DNA from: Candidatus Magnetominusculus xianensis
GTDB taxonomy: Bacteria > Nitrospirota > Thermodesulfovibrionia > Thermodesulfovibrionales > Magnetobacteriaceae
Direction of reading: 5' to 3'
Assembly: GCA_001541255.1 (NCBI GenBank)
Contig: LNQR01000036.1
Coordinates: 1-64,000 of the forward strand
Length of the DNA stretch: 64,000 bases
A model generated the notes under the pieces. It was not told the DNA's origin and did not search any database. It worked only from the letters and a program-made list of their open reading frames with translations. Within the stretch, counting starts at the first letter, position 1, and each line of letters begins with the position of its first letter. Of the stretch, positions 9,554-19,240 are shown piece after piece. The position numbers and the translations under genes are program-made.

Positions 9554-11581
9554 TCAGCCCCCGGTATTGCCAAACGTGAACAGCTGCTGCGTTCCAATGC
9601 CCTTTAAATCTAGCAGCATATATACGCCAAATGAATCAGGTGTGCGTGCAACTCTGAAATTAAGCCCCCAACACTGTTGCTTATAAAACAAATCCAGGCT
9701 GTAGTACTTGGCCTCACCGATTCTCGCATCATACCATGTGTTGGTTCTTAAGGCGTATTCCTTGCTTAGTACGAAGTCAAATGTGCCGGTTAGATACGTA
9801 ATATTGTTGGGCACGTTATATCGCTCCCCTAGTGAGAATGTAACTTGGTCAGACAACTTTAGGCTGACTGTTGAGTTGACTTTAGTTATTGTGCCGGTTT
9901 TGAAATCATAATATGCCTCGGCCTTCAAGGTAAACGGTTTTTTAAACGTCAGTTGTAGTTTCATTGGCTGAAGCCTGTAACTTGTGTCAAGGGCGTCATA
10001 TGAGTTTACAAGATTAACAAATAGAAATGTCCCGTTATTGTTCCTGAGATAATTCATAAGGGCAAGCTCGGTAGAGGCGGTCTTTTTGAACAGCTCCGTA
10101 GAGTCCAAAATCGGGGCAGGGTAGGTGTCGTTGTCCGTGTATATGTCGTTTGATATGTAGTTGAATCTCACCGACGGTTCAAATATATGCGTAAATGATG
10201 AGTAGTCTTTGACCAGTGTGGCATCGAGTGAGGCGTTATAGACCCCGGCAAAATTGTTTATAGTGTTCCTGCCATCGACAGTCTGCGAAAGTTTGTAAAA
10301 GGTCTCGCGCGCGCCAAGCGTTTGGGTGAACCTTATGCCGTCTCCTATTGACCAGTAAACCTTTGGGTATATGTCGAACCGCTCTCCTTTTATGCTGTGT
10401 TCGGAGATGAAGTTCGTCATCGCTGACCTCATAGAAAAGGCGTCTACCGGTGTTATTTCTATAGGATGGACGGTAAACCCAAGCTCAGGGACACGCTGTG
10501 ATACGTAGCCGTTTGAGTTTTGCAAATCCACCCAGTACTGTGAAAGCAGATATGTCCTGATTTTCTCGGTTGAATACGCAACCTCGCCTGTGGATTCGAT
10601 GTAACGCGAGATGCTCTTTTGAACCGATGGGCTGTACAACTGGTAATAGTCTTTTTGATTCAGATAATTAACATCCAACATGGTTGAAAACCCGCTCTCT
10701 GTAATATGGTTGTGCTTCCCTACGATTTGAAAATAGTTCTTGTCGTCTTTTCTGTCTCGCAGATGATAAAGCCACCATCTGCCCTCGATGCCGCCTTTCT
10801 CAATGTATCTATATTCGATACCCTGGCCTTCGCCTCTTTTTGAATAATATTCCGGGACTATAGTCATGTCCCTGTTTTCAGATATTGCCCAAAAAAACGG
10901 TACGCTGACAAAAGTCCCTTTGAAAGAATTATAACCTACTACCGGCATCAGGAAGCCGGTCTTTCGCCTTAGCGCCTGAGAGAATATAGGTGAATAAAGT
11001 AACGGGACGTCATTTACACGCATAGTAACGTTTTTCGAGACTACCTCTTCATTCAACTGTATTGAGGTCTCATCTGCATAAAAACACCAGGCCGGTACAG
11101 GGGCGTCACAGGTTGTTATGGAGCCTTTTTCAACGTAGTAGTTGTCGGAGTTGAGTTTTTGTATTGTCTCGCCTCTGACGTGGTAGTTGTCTTTTTTGAA
11201 GAGCAGTCTTGCTCGGGTCAGAAAACCGGTGTTATTATCGGTATAGAGTTCTGCCTCTTCTGCAAGCGCCCTGACATCGTTGTCTTCATATATTACGTTT
11301 CCCTTGAGTACGGCCAGAGAGCTGTCCTCGTAGAATTCGGCGTAGTCTGCTGTGACTGTAGAGTTGTCTTTCTTTGAGGATATCTCAACGTTGCCGGTGA
11401 GATAGTATATTTTTTTTGCGCCGTCATAGTCGAGTTTATCGGCGTCTATGACAGTGCCGCCGCCTTTATTCCAGCTTATTGCAACTGTAGAGGCGTTGTC
11501 GGCTGGTATGGCTGTCTCTTCGGCACCGGCTGATAATGCGCTCAGGATGATAAATATTATTATTACCGCTATCTTCTTCAT
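9554..11581 (-). CDS. lptD: LPS-assembly outer-membrane protein LptD
   Basis: Protein of 675 aa: signal peptide (about 1-20), an OstA-type beta-jellyroll (about 38-150, with repeated DADKLDYDGAKKIYYLTG-like units), then the long C-terminal barrel region. LptD inserts lipopolysaccharide into the outer leaflet together with LptE. Recognisable LptD segments include RVNDVPLLYSPIFS and RRKTGFLMPVVGYNS, leading into the barrel. It is shorter than the E. coli protein (about 780 aa) but within the range of other phyla. No lptE is visible nearby. It is divergent from purH across an 87-base gap. The start methionine precedes a clean lysine-rich signal peptide. Confidence 0.9.
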   Translation of the reverse strand: MKKIAVIIIFIILSALSAGAEETAIPADNASTVAISWNKGGGTVIDADKLDYDGAKKIYYLTGNVEISSKKDNSTVTADYAEFYEDSSLAVLKGNVIYEDNDVRALAEEAELYTDNNTGFLTRARLLFKKDNYHVRGETIQKLNSDNYYVEKGSITTCDAPVPAWCFYADETSIQLNEEVVSKNVTMRVNDVPLLYSPIFSQALRRKTGFLMPVVGYNSFKGTFVSVPFFWAISENRDMTIVPEYYSKRGEGQGIEYRYIEKGGIEGRWWLYHLRDRKDDKNYFQIVGKHNHITESGFSTMLDVNYLNQKDYYQLYSPSVQKSISRYIESTGEVAYSTEKIRTYLLSQYWVDLQNSNGYVSQRVPELGFTVHPIEITPVDAFSMRSAMTNFISEHSIKGERFDIYPKVYWSIGDGIRFTQTLGARETFYKLSQTVDGRNTINNFAGVYNASLDATLVKDYSSFTHIFEPSVRFNYISNDIYTDNDTYPAPILDSTELFKKTASTELALMNYLRNNNGTFLFVNLVNSYDALDTSYRLQPMKLQLTFKKPFTLKAEAYYDFKTGTITKVNSTVSLKLSDQVTFSLGERYNVPNNITYLTGTFDFVLSKEYALRTNTWYDARIGEAKYYSLDLFYKQQCWGLNFRVARTPDSFGVYMLLDLKGIGTQQLFTFGNTGG

Positions 11582-11668
11582 AATTTGATGGGATACATTC
11601 TAACATATTCTTTACCTGAAATAATATAAGATGTTAAAATCAATTATTAATTATTGAGGAGGTATGGC

Positions 11669-12262
11669 TTGAGCAAGATAGAAAATGCCGTTATCAGCGT
11701 ATCAGACAAGACAGGTGTTGTGGAGTTTGCTAAAAGACTTCAGGAGATGGGTGTAAAGATATTTTCAACCGGTGGAACCGCCAAATCGCTGAGAGATGCC
11801 GGTGTTGCTGCAACTGAGATATCAGAATACACTGGGTTCCCTGAAATGCTTGACGGCAGGGTCAAGACACTTCACCCAAAGGTGCATGGCGGCATACTTG
11901 CCCGCAGAGACAATCCCGCCGATATGACTGTTATTGCAGCACACGGCATTAAGACCATTGACCTTGTTGTGGTAAATCTCTATCCATTTGAGAAGACAGT
12001 TGCAAAGCCCGGCGTAACTTTTGACGATGCCATAGAGAATATCGACATAGGCGGCCCGACTATGCTGCGCGCTGCGGCTAAGAATTTTAAGGACGTCGCC
12101 CCGGTCATAGACCCAGCCGATTATGATAGAATTATTAGTGAGATGAGTACATCAGGCGGCGGGTTGAGTTATGACTTTCGCTTTGGGCTTGCCTTAAAGG
12201 TGTTTAAAGTGATCTCAGGTTACGATGCAGCCATTGCTAACTACCTGAAGACGGCGAAATGA
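11669..12262 (+). CDS. purH: IMP cyclohydrolase domain protein (N-terminal half of PurH, separate gene)
   Basis: This 197-aa protein corresponds only to the IMP cyclohydrolase half of PurH, closing FAICAR to IMP in the last step of purine synthesis. Motifs of the MGS-like fold are intact: [41 protein letters not shown] and [15 protein letters not shown]. The start is probably TTG 11669, five bases after GAGGAGGT; an ATG at 11664 gives only ATG-GCT-TGA out of frame. The partner AICAR transformylase is encoded two genes down at 13135. The stop overlaps the next start as ATGA. The full set of conserved motifs and the translational coupling show that it is not a sequencing break. Confidence 0.92.
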   Translation: MSKIENAVISVSDKTGVVEFAKRLQEMGVKIFSTGGTAKSLRDAGVAATEISEYTGFPEMLDGRVKTLHPKVHGGILARRDNPADMTVIAAHGIKTIDLVVVNLYPFEKTVAKPGVTFDDAIENIDIGGPTMLRAAAKNFKDVAPVIDPADYDRIISEMSTSGGGLSYDFRFGLALKVFKVISGYDAAIANYLKTAK

Positions 12263-13131
12263 TAAAAGTTTCCTTAGATTGTTTCCCGTGCTTTTTACGG
12301 CAGACTGTTACTGCGCTTTCTCAGCTTGATGTGGATGATGCCGCGCGCTATCAGATAATCAGGGAAGTGCTTGGCATACTAAGAGATGTGGATGTCGAGA
12401 GGACCCCGGCATATGCAACCACCTTTATGTATCGGACAATAAAGCAGAGGACGGGGCTTGATCCGTATGCTGTATTGAAACGCAAGTACAATGAGTTTGC
12501 ACTGGGGCTTTATCAGGGGCTTAGGCATCAGGTGTTTAACAGCAGAGACCCGCTTTGGAGCGCTGCGCGTATAGCAATTGCTGGAAACATCATCGACTTC
12601 GGCATATACGAGTCCTTTGACGTGGAAAAGACAATCGCCCGCGCCCTTGAAGATGTAATCGCGGTGGATGATTTCGATTTTTTTAAGGCAGAGCTGCAAA
12701 GGCATGACGAGATTCTATATTTGTTTGATAATGCCGGTGAGATAGTCTTTGACAAGCTGTTGATTGAGGTTCTTACAGGGATGGGTAAGCGTGTTACTGC
12801 GGTTGTCAAAGGCGCCCCGGTAATAAATGACTCAACAATGGAAGATGCCCTGATGACTGGTATTGACAAGCACTGCCATGTGATGGACAATGGATCGGAT
12901 GCAGTGGGTACTGACTTAAACTTTTGCAGTCAGGATTTTATTAAGGAATATGAGAGGCATTCTTTTGTGATAAGCAAGGGGCAGGGGAATTTCGAGACCC
13001 TTGATGGCTGCAGGCACAAGAATATTGTTTTTTTATTTCAGGCAAAATGCGACGTCATAGCCTCGCATCTGAATCTAACAAAAGGCTCTATGCTGTTAAA
13101 GGGCCAGCTTAAACACCAACAGGAGCGATAA
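12259..13131 (+). CDS. DUF89 (ARMT1-like) damage-control phosphatase
   Basis: Protein of 290 aa in the DUF89 family of metal-dependent phosphatases. The subfamily with N-terminal CxxC is indicated by Cys8-Phe-Pro-Cys11. The metal and phosphate site is visible as [10 protein letters not shown] (Asn110, Asp113), [12 protein letters not shown] (Asp157, Asn158, Glu161, Asp165) and [12 protein letters not shown]. Characterised members hydrolyse damaged or surplus sugar phosphates and phosphometabolites. Here it overlaps the upstream cyclohydrolase by four bases and ends four bases before the AICAR transformylase, so the three are one translationally coupled unit. A purine-pathway phosphate, or a damaged form of one, is the obvious candidate substrate (inference). 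Confidence 0.88.
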   Translation: MIKVSLDCFPCFLRQTVTALSQLDVDDAARYQIIREVLGILRDVDVERTPAYATTFMYRTIKQRTGLDPYAVLKRKYNEFALGLYQGLRHQVFNSRDPLWSAARIAIAGNIIDFGIYESFDVEKTIARALEDVIAVDDFDFFKAELQRHDEILYLFDNAGEIVFDKLLIEVLTGMGKRVTAVVKGAPVINDSTMEDALMTGIDKHCHVMDNGSDAVGTDLNFCSQDFIKEYERHSFVISKGQGNFETLDGCRHKNIVFLFQAKCDVIASHLNLTKGSMLLKGQLKHQQER

Positions 13132-13134
13132 ACA

Positions 13135-14427
13135 ATGGCAGAACTTAAAAAGATGTATAAGACAATCCTTGATGATCACTTTCCGGATGACTTGACTATA
13201 ACGCTTGGAGATACAACACTGGTTTATAGAAAAAGGACATGGAAAATCCCGGACGAAAAGACCGGTGAATTAATAGAAAAGGGTCTGCGCTACGGGGAAA
13301 ACCCCGATCAGGAGGCGGCTGTCTATGAGCTGGTAAACGGGAATCTCACTATTGCCGGGTGCGAGTATATAAGGCCGGGGAAGGGTCTGGTAAGCGCTAT
13401 CACTGAAGAGGACATGGTTCAGGCTGGGAAACATCCAGGTAAGACAAATCTTACTGACCTCGATAATGCGCTGAACATACTGAAGTATCTTACGCAAAGA
13501 CCGGCAGCCGTTATATTAAAGCACAATAATCCCTGCGGGGCTGCCTATGGAGGCACTATTGAAGAGGCATACTTAAAGGCAGATATGGCTGACCGGATTG
13601 CTGCCTTTGGCGGGTGTCTTGCCTTGAACAGACCGGTTGATAAGGCAACGGCTGAGGCAATTGCGGCCAATTATCTGGAGGTCGTGGCGGCGCCGGAGTT
13701 TGAGGGGGGGGCATTGTCTGTTTTGACGAAGAAGAAGAATCTCAGGATAATACGTCTCAGACAGATGGCAGAGCTTGCCGGATACCGTGATATGAAATAT
13801 ATTGATTTTAAGGCGCTTATAGATGGAGGGTTGATAATTCAGCAGTCACAGACGAACAAGATAAGAAAGAAGGAGGATTTCCAGCTTGCAAAAACTACCT
13901 TTAAGGGCGTTGAATATACAATAGAAAGGCACCCGACAGACAGTGAATATGAGGATATGCTGTTTGGCTGGAACATTGAACAGGGGATTTCTTCAAACTC
14001 CGTGATATATGTAAAAGACGGCGTTACTGTAGGTATTGGCACAGGCGAACAGGACAGGGTAGGGGTAGCCGAGATAGCCGTGTTTAAGGCCTATACGAAG
14101 TATGCCGATGCGCTTTGTTTCAAGCGGCATGGAATTGCGTTAAAGGTATTTGAGCTGGAGGTCAAAGAGGGTAAACGCAAGAGAGATGAGCTTGATGAGA
14201 TTGCTGTGGAGACAAAACAGGCTCGTGGCGGGCTGATTGGTTCGGCGATGATTTCAGATGCCTTTTTCCCGTTCAGAGACGGAGTAGATGTAGGTATTGA
14301 GGAGGGTGTAAGTGCAATAGTTCATGCCGGGGGGTCTGAGCGCGACTTTGAATCTATAACCGCATGTAACGAGGCTGACCCAAAGGTGACGATGGTTTTC
14401 ACTGGACAGAGGGTGTTTAAACACTGA
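13135..14427 (+). CDS. AICAR transformylase (C-terminal half of PurH, separate gene)
   Basis: Protein of 430 aa equivalent to the transformylase half of PurH, converting AICAR plus 10-formyl-tetrahydrofolate to FAICAR. The RYGENPDQEA motif is near residue 62 and the catalytic Lys129-His130 pair sits in LKHNNPCGAA. The C-terminus has the usual SDAFFPFRDGVD segment and an HAGGSxRD-like loop. An N-terminal extension of about 45 residues precedes the first conserved motif, and the protein is longer than the roughly 320-aa transformylase part of classical PurH. It has its own start four bases after the DUF89 stop and a perfect terminator hairpin downstream. Confidence 0.92.
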   Translation: MAELKKMYKTILDDHFPDDLTITLGDTTLVYRKRTWKIPDEKTGELIEKGLRYGENPDQEAAVYELVNGNLTIAGCEYIRPGKGLVSAITEEDMVQAGKHPGKTNLTDLDNALNILKYLTQRPAAVILKHNNPCGAAYGGTIEEAYLKADMADRIAAFGGCLALNRPVDKATAEAIAANYLEVVAAPEFEGGALSVLTKKKNLRIIRLRQMAELAGYRDMKYIDFKALIDGGLIIQQSQTNKIRKKEDFQLAKTTFKGVEYTIERHPTDSEYEDMLFGWNIEQGISSNSVIYVKDGVTVGIGTGEQDRVGVAEIAVFKAYTKYADALCFKRHGIALKVFELEVKEGKRKRDELDEIAVETKQARGGLIGSAMISDAFFPFRDGVDVGIEEGVSAIVHAGGSERDFESITACNEADPKVTMVFTGQRVFKH

Positions 14428-14463
14428 CTAGGTAAATTCCGGCAAGGCAAATTACATAGAGGC

Positions 14464-14490
14464 CACCGGGGAGGTTTTCTCTCCCCGGTG
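14464..14490. terminator. Terminator hairpin between purH operon and chemoreceptor
   Basis: CACCGGGGAG (14464-14473) and CTCCCCGGTG (14481-14490) form a perfect 10-base-pair stem around a seven-base loop, between two convergent genes. A pyrimidine-rich CTTTACTCTTTATGTT follows on the plus strand. It probably stops transcription from the purine operon and may act in both directions. Confidence 0.7.
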
Positions 14491-14504
14491 CTTTACTCTT
14501 TATG

Positions 14505-16127
14505 TTATCCTTGTTTGACCAGTGGTTTGGCGTGTGTAATTTGTTTGATTATTTTGGGCTTTCTTGCTGCAGCAGTGCGAATGGGCGTAGTCATTTCTCC
14601 TATTCTGAAGAAACTGATTGCAGACTGAAGTTCTTCTGCCAGTGAGTTTAGTTCTTCTGATGTGGAGGCTAGTTCTTCGGCGGATGAGGCATTTTGTTGA
14701 ATCACCTGGTCGAGCTGCTGCAGGGCCTTGTTAATCTGCTGGGCCCCGGTGTTCTGTTCGTTGCTTGCAGCGGCGATTTCCTGAATCAGTTCTGAGGTCT
14801 TGCGAATATCTGGTACAAGTTTTGACAGCATGTCTCCTGCTGTTTCGGCTATGTTGACGCTTGTTGCCGAGAGTTGGGTTATTTCTCCTGCGGCTTTTTG
14901 TGAACGCTCGGCGAGTTTTCTTACCTCAGAGGCCACGACTGCAAATCCCTTGCCGTGTTCACCAGCGCGTGCGGCCTCTATTGCTGCGTTTAGGGCAAGG
15001 AGGTTTGTCTGTCTGGCGATTTCCTCTATGATGGATATTTTGCTGGCAATTTCCTTCATTGCACTAACAGAGTCTGTTACTGACTTGCCGCTTACTGCCG
15101 TGTCTGAGGAGGCCTTTGATGCAAGTTTTTCTGTCTGCACGGCATTTTCTGTATTTTGCTGTATGTTGGAACTCATCTGATGCATTGACGACGATGTCTC
15201 CTCCACTGAGGCTGCCTGCTCTGTGGCCCCTTCAGATATTCTCTGGGCGTTTGCGCTTAACTCATTGCTGCTTAGCGCTACACTACTGGCCGTTGTTCGC
15301 ACGTTTCCAATTACTTCCTTTAGTTTATCGACCATATTTTTCATCGCATTTAGAAGCTGTCCTGTCTCGTCGTTGCTTGTGATATTAATATCTACGTTAA
15401 GGTCTCCATCTGCAAGGCTGCCTGCTACTTTTAGCCCCTCTTTTATTGACCTTGTCACGTTGTTTATTATCCACCATGCAAAGAGAATCGAAAGTGTCAG
15501 GCATACTATAATTGTGACTATCGACAGATTTTTGATCCGGCTGACTGTCTGTGTATTAGTAGCATCAAGTTCAACTGCGATTTTAAATTGGAGGGCTATC
15601 AGTTCATCGAAGCTGCCTTTGGCCTTAGCATACAATGGCAGGATTTTTTTTACGGTAAATAAATTCGCGTCGTTAAACTCCCCTTTTTTGAGGTAAATGA
15701 TACCCTGTTTAAGGCCTTCGCTTACAAACTTTTCTCTGTCATCGGCAAATTTATCAGCCAGTGTTTTTTCTTCGGGTGTCAGGTATGTGGCCATATAGCT
15801 TGTCCACAATTTAGTTATCTCGCCTAGATTGGCCTCGATTTTGTCTGTATGCTTAGTTATAGGGTGGTCGGAGTTATGTACCTTGCTGACCTCCAGTATC
15901 GGGTCATGGAACGAGGCAAGCAGCAACTGCTGGATATTTTCGCGCATTTTGTCGTTTATAACCGCAAGGTCTCCAACGGGAACCATTCTGTCGGCATAAA
16001 GAGTGTTAAAGTTCTTGTTAATGCTTGCTGATGAGCTAAGACCAAAGACCCCAAGCAAGACAACAATTACCGCCATAAACCCAACCAACGAAAACAAACG
16101 AACGCTAATCTTGACATTCTTAAACAT
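14505..16127 (-). CDS. Methyl-accepting chemotaxis protein, four-helix-bundle sensor
   Basis: Chemoreceptor of 540 aa. Membrane segment near 10-30, then a helical periplasmic domain of about 150 residues of the 4HB_MCP type ([19 protein letters not shown]), second membrane segment about 190-210, HAMP, and a cytoplasmic signalling domain with the [20 protein letters not shown] tip. The signalling domain is very like that of the 4385 receptor ([21 protein letters not shown] in both), so the two probably signal to the same array. The last 40 residues are basic and Pro/Ala/Thr-rich, with no obvious CheR-docking pentapeptide. ATG 16127 is preferred because GGAGGA lies four bases before it, rather than 25 codons upstream. 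Confidence 0.93.
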   Translation of the reverse strand: MFKNVKISVRLFSLVGFMAVIVVLLGVFGLSSSASINKNFNTLYADRMVPVGDLAVINDKMRENIQQLLLASFHDPILEVSKVHNSDHPITKHTDKIEANLGEITKLWTSYMATYLTPEEKTLADKFADDREKFVSEGLKQGIIYLKKGEFNDANLFTVKKILPLYAKAKGSFDELIALQFKIAVELDATNTQTVSRIKNLSIVTIIVCLTLSILFAWWIINNVTRSIKEGLKVAGSLADGDLNVDINITSNDETGQLLNAMKNMVDKLKEVIGNVRTTASSVALSSNELSANAQRISEGATEQAASVEETSSSMHQMSSNIQQNTENAVQTEKLASKASSDTAVSGKSVTDSVSAMKEIASKISIIEEIARQTNLLALNAAIEAARAGEHGKGFAVVASEVRKLAERSQKAAGEITQLSATSVNIAETAGDMLSKLVPDIRKTSELIQEIAAASNEQNTGAQQINKALQQLDQVIQQNASSAEELASTSEELNSLAEELQSAISFFRIGEMTTPIRTAAARKPKIIKQITHAKPLVKQG

Positions 16128-16549
16128 ACTTCCTCCATTCATTGATTTTTTAAGCAGCCTATTCAGCAACCTTATGCTGCCGATATTATAATGTATGTAC
16201 ATGTAGAGTTGTCAATAGCATCATGTCAAGCCAAGCTCCTGTATAGTAATTTTAGACCTATGGCTACTAAACAATCATGACTATCTCATAATTAGCTAAT
16301 ATTCCATGATATATATTATTTATATAAGCCTATCTTTATTTATATCCGTTAAGACATCAAGGCCAATCCCCATATCACCTTTAATTTCTCTCTTTGTGCC
16401 TCTCAGTCCCCCTTAGCTGTCTTTGGGCTGTTAAGCCAATATGACATCTTGCTTTGGCTTGACAGCTTGACATACGTCTATTGACTAATTCTCTGTACTT
16501 TATCTATATTACTGTCAGCGTTAACGAATTATCACCATATGGAAAGAAC
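16128..16549. other. AT-rich divergent intergenic region
   Basis: About 420 bases separating the chemoreceptor from the DUF2079 gene. Next to the receptor it holds a minus-strand promoter (16185-16215). The middle contains short pyrimidine-rich and AT-rich stretches, and near 16459-16485 several TTGACA/TTGACT-like hexamers occur close together, without a clear -10 for the plus-strand gene. I see no ORF or stable hairpin here. Confidence 0.4.
16185..16215 (-). promoter_or_regulatory. Promoter of the 4HB chemoreceptor
   Basis: On the minus strand, TTGACA (16215-16210) and TATAAT (16190-16185) are both perfect consensus hexamers. The spacer of 19 bases is longer than the optimum of 17. The start point would lie about 50 bases before ATG 16127. 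Confidence 0.5.
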
Positions 16550-18484
16550 ATGACACTTATAAAATCAATTATCTATTTCATTATATCGTATATAGTCTTT
16601 AGTGCTATTTATCTTTATTCACACTACGTGAATTTCAAAAGACTGTTCAATACCAGTGATTTCACTATATTTATTAAGAAATATGCAACTGAATATTATT
16701 GTGAAAATAAGAATTGCATTACTATCTTTGGTTTTTATGAATTATATAGTATACCAATTATTGTATTAATATTAGTGCTTTTAATTTATATTACTCGAAA
16801 ATATTTTATTTCTCAGATTTTCCATGAGAAATGCTCATATTATATAAATAAATACGCATTTGCTGTTATGATTTTATTTGTAATATCTTTTCTTTTTTAT
16901 ATGAATATATACTTATTTACAAATCCATATACGTTTAGCATATCGGGTGGCGGAGATTCTGCCTGCTTTAATCAAATGCTATATAATCTAACGCATGGCT
17001 TTAAACCTGAGAACGCTATTTACTCATCTATGAGATATTTAATCGGTACTCCATACTATTATGCCTCGATCTTTTCCATTGGACAATATTGGCTGCCTAT
17101 ATTATTGTTGACCCCGCTATATTATTTGCATCCATACCCACCGATGAATATATACTCTATAGCGTTGGTTGTATTTCCTTTAGGCTCAATTGGTATGTAT
17201 ATTGCGATTAGGATGCTGAAAGCTAGTAAGGCCCTGTCGGTTATGGGTGCTGCTGGATATTTATTGCTGCCTCAGCTTGAGCACTCCGTATTTTATCATG
17301 GGATATTTGAGAATATAGCCTATGGAATATTACCATATGTATTTGCATCATTATTTGCGAGGAAGTGGGGTTGGTTTTATTTTACTGTGCTTATGTTTTC
17401 GCTTATTAGTTTACCATATTCCATTATGGCAATGATGATAGGGATAGTTACAGCGATATTTTATAGAGCAAAAATTAATGGAACAATTGCATTTATGATA
17501 GGTTTTGTAGTAACGCTTTGTGATAAGATTGTTTGGAAACAAAGCTTGTGTGGTATGACACTGTCTACTGTAGCTAACGTCAACATAATTAATGATTTTG
17601 TTATAAAACAAATACAGGGCTGGGTAAATAATGGTCAAGCTGTCGATACGCTTTTATGGAGACAATTTGACCAATTAGAGTATGTTAGTATAATGTTTCT
17701 TACAGTAGCTTTTTTACCAATATATGGGCTGAGAAGGCAAGGCAGATGGAATTATTATATTATTGGTCTAGTTTTATTGGCATTGATAAATGCTTTTGTA
17801 AATTCATTTCGCTTATCCGGATGGGATGTACATAGAACTGCTGCATGGGTTGTTCCAATTTATCTGTCGGCATTTGTAGCTTGTATAAATACTGAAACAG
17901 ATAAGGATAATACGATAGCAGTATCAAGCCGTATTAATATATCTAAAATATTTTTATTTGCATGCATTATATCAATGACTCTGTTGACGACATTAAGATA
18001 TCCATGGCTCGGACTGAATAATTATTTTAAAAGAGACAATCTAACAAAGGTAGCAAATTATCCTACCAATATCAGACAGGTGCTTAAACCACTTGAAATG
18101 ACAAAAGAGAAGCATCTGATATTGTCTGATATTAAAAGAATGGTACCTGACAATGCATCCGTAGCATATTTTGATGACATATTCTTAGCAAACTATATTG
18201 CAAATCGCCAACATGCATGGCAAATGGATTATAGGTATCCAGATAGTGTTGAGTACTATATATTTACAGTCCCTGATTTTAATACACGCTTAGCTATTAT
18301 TCATGATATAGAGTTCAAGGAAAAGATCAGTATGATTTTATCGGATAAGATGAAAGATGTAACACTGCTTTACAAAGACAATGCATTGCAGATATATAAG
18401 AATAACAAACCAACTCGCATTCCCCGATTGGAAGATACTTTAGGTTGGAGTGCAGTGATTCCTTTTAAGTCTTGCAATAAGTAA
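16550..18484 (+). CDS. DUF2079-like polytopic membrane protein
   Basis: Protein of 644 aa with about a dozen membrane helices. The region after the third helix (SGGGDSACFNQMLYNLTHG, then WLPILLLTPLYYL) matches the layout of DUF2079 membrane proteins: an acidic/Phe/Asn motif, a His-Gly, and then paired Leu/Pro helices with a conserved His-rich loop (HSVFYHGIFEN). The family is thought to be GT-C-like; no substrate is known. ATG 16550 is preferred over TTG 16481 because the region between is polar and poorly initiated. It begins an AT-rich two-gene unit with the following methyltransferase and faces the large glycan operon. Confidence 0.6.
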   Translation: MTLIKSIIYFIISYIVFSAIYLYSHYVNFKRLFNTSDFTIFIKKYATEYYCENKNCITIFGFYELYSIPIIVLILVLLIYITRKYFISQIFHEKCSYYINKYAFAVMILFVISFLFYMNIYLFTNPYTFSISGGGDSACFNQMLYNLTHGFKPENAIYSSMRYLIGTPYYYASIFSIGQYWLPILLLTPLYYLHPYPPMNIYSIALVVFPLGSIGMYIAIRMLKASKALSVMGAAGYLLLPQLEHSVFYHGIFENIAYGILPYVFASLFARKWGWFYFTVLMFSLISLPYSIMAMMIGIVTAIFYRAKINGTIAFMIGFVVTLCDKIVWKQSLCGMTLSTVANVNIINDFVIKQIQGWVNNGQAVDTLLWRQFDQLEYVSIMFLTVAFLPIYGLRRQGRWNYYIIGLVLLALINAFVNSFRLSGWDVHRTAAWVVPIYLSAFVACINTETDKDNTIAVSSRINISKIFLFACIISMTLLTTLRYPWLGLNNYFKRDNLTKVANYPTNIRQVLKPLEMTKEKHLILSDIKRMVPDNASVAYFDDIFLANYIANRQHAWQMDYRYPDSVEYYIFTVPDFNTRLAIIHDIEFKEKISMILSDKMKDVTLLYKDNALQIYKNNKPTRIPRLEDTLGWSAVIPFKSCNK

Positions 18485-18508
18485 ACAGATGTTGATATAT
18501 CTAAAAAA

Positions 18509-19231
18509 ATGATTATGAACACTAATGACAATAAAGATATCCTCAGAACATGGAGAAAGGTCTTTAATAGGGATTACTCTTCTATTTCAATACATAGTTT
18601 ATTATGGAGATTTAAATATTTTACTGCACCTATTTATGAAACAGAGATCCTCTTGCCTGATAAAGGTGATATTCTGGACTTAGGTTGTGGAGAGGGTAAC
18701 TATTGCAGATTTATCTCAGAAGTATCTAGTGATAGAAATATATTAGGTTTGGATATAAATAATGAGAGGATAACAAGGGCAATAGGTGATTTCAATAATA
18801 ATAAAAATATCAAATATATCTGCTCATCGATTCATGAAATTGATGAAAGCTGCTTATTTGATGCAATAGTTATACATCATGTATTATATCTAATTGAGCA
18901 TCGAGAACAGATTAGATTGTTAAAAAAGTGTTTTGAAATATTAAGGCCTGGCGGCAAGCTTGTGATTTTATCACTAGATATTAAGCAACCATTTTTCAAT
19001 GTACTGATTCATAGTATGTTTTATGGTATATCTGCAATTACCACAATTGCAAAAAGATATTTAGGTATTTCCACGGAAAGACTGACTGGCATTCGGTTGA
19101 ACAAGCCCACATATCTCAAAGATACAGATTACATAGAAATAATGAATGTTATCGGATTCAAGCTTGATAAAATTACAGAGAATAATCATTTCCCATTACC
19201 TTACTTGATTTTGTGTTTTAAAAAACATTGA
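18509..19231 (+). CDS. Class I SAM-dependent methyltransferase
   Basis: Protein of 240 aa with a methyltransf_11/25-type fold: motif I ILDLGCGEGNYCRF near residue 53, the acidic end of strand 2 (LGLDINN), motif IV FDAIVIHHVLYLIEH and the post-motif ILRPGGKLVILS. Methyl acceptor unknown. It follows the DUF2079 gene by 24 bases, has strongly AT-rich codon use like the rest of this island, and converges on a second methyltransferase with a nine-base gap. Membership in a glycan or lipid-modifying cluster is inferred from neighbours. Confidence 0.8.
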   Translation: MIMNTNDNKDILRTWRKVFNRDYSSISIHSLLWRFKYFTAPIYETEILLPDKGDILDLGCGEGNYCRFISEVSSDRNILGLDINNERITRAIGDFNNNKNIKYICSSIHEIDESCLFDAIVIHHVLYLIEHREQIRLLKKCFEILRPGGKLVILSLDIKQPFFNVLIHSMFYGISAITTIAKRYLGISTERLTGIRLNKPTYLKDTDYIEIMNVIGFKLDKITENNHFPLPYLILCFKKH

Positions 19232-19240
19232 AATAATGAT

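Noticed and set aside
11669..14427. PurH as a frameshifted single gene
   Set aside because: The halves are separated by a complete DUF89 gene, and each has its own start and full motifs.
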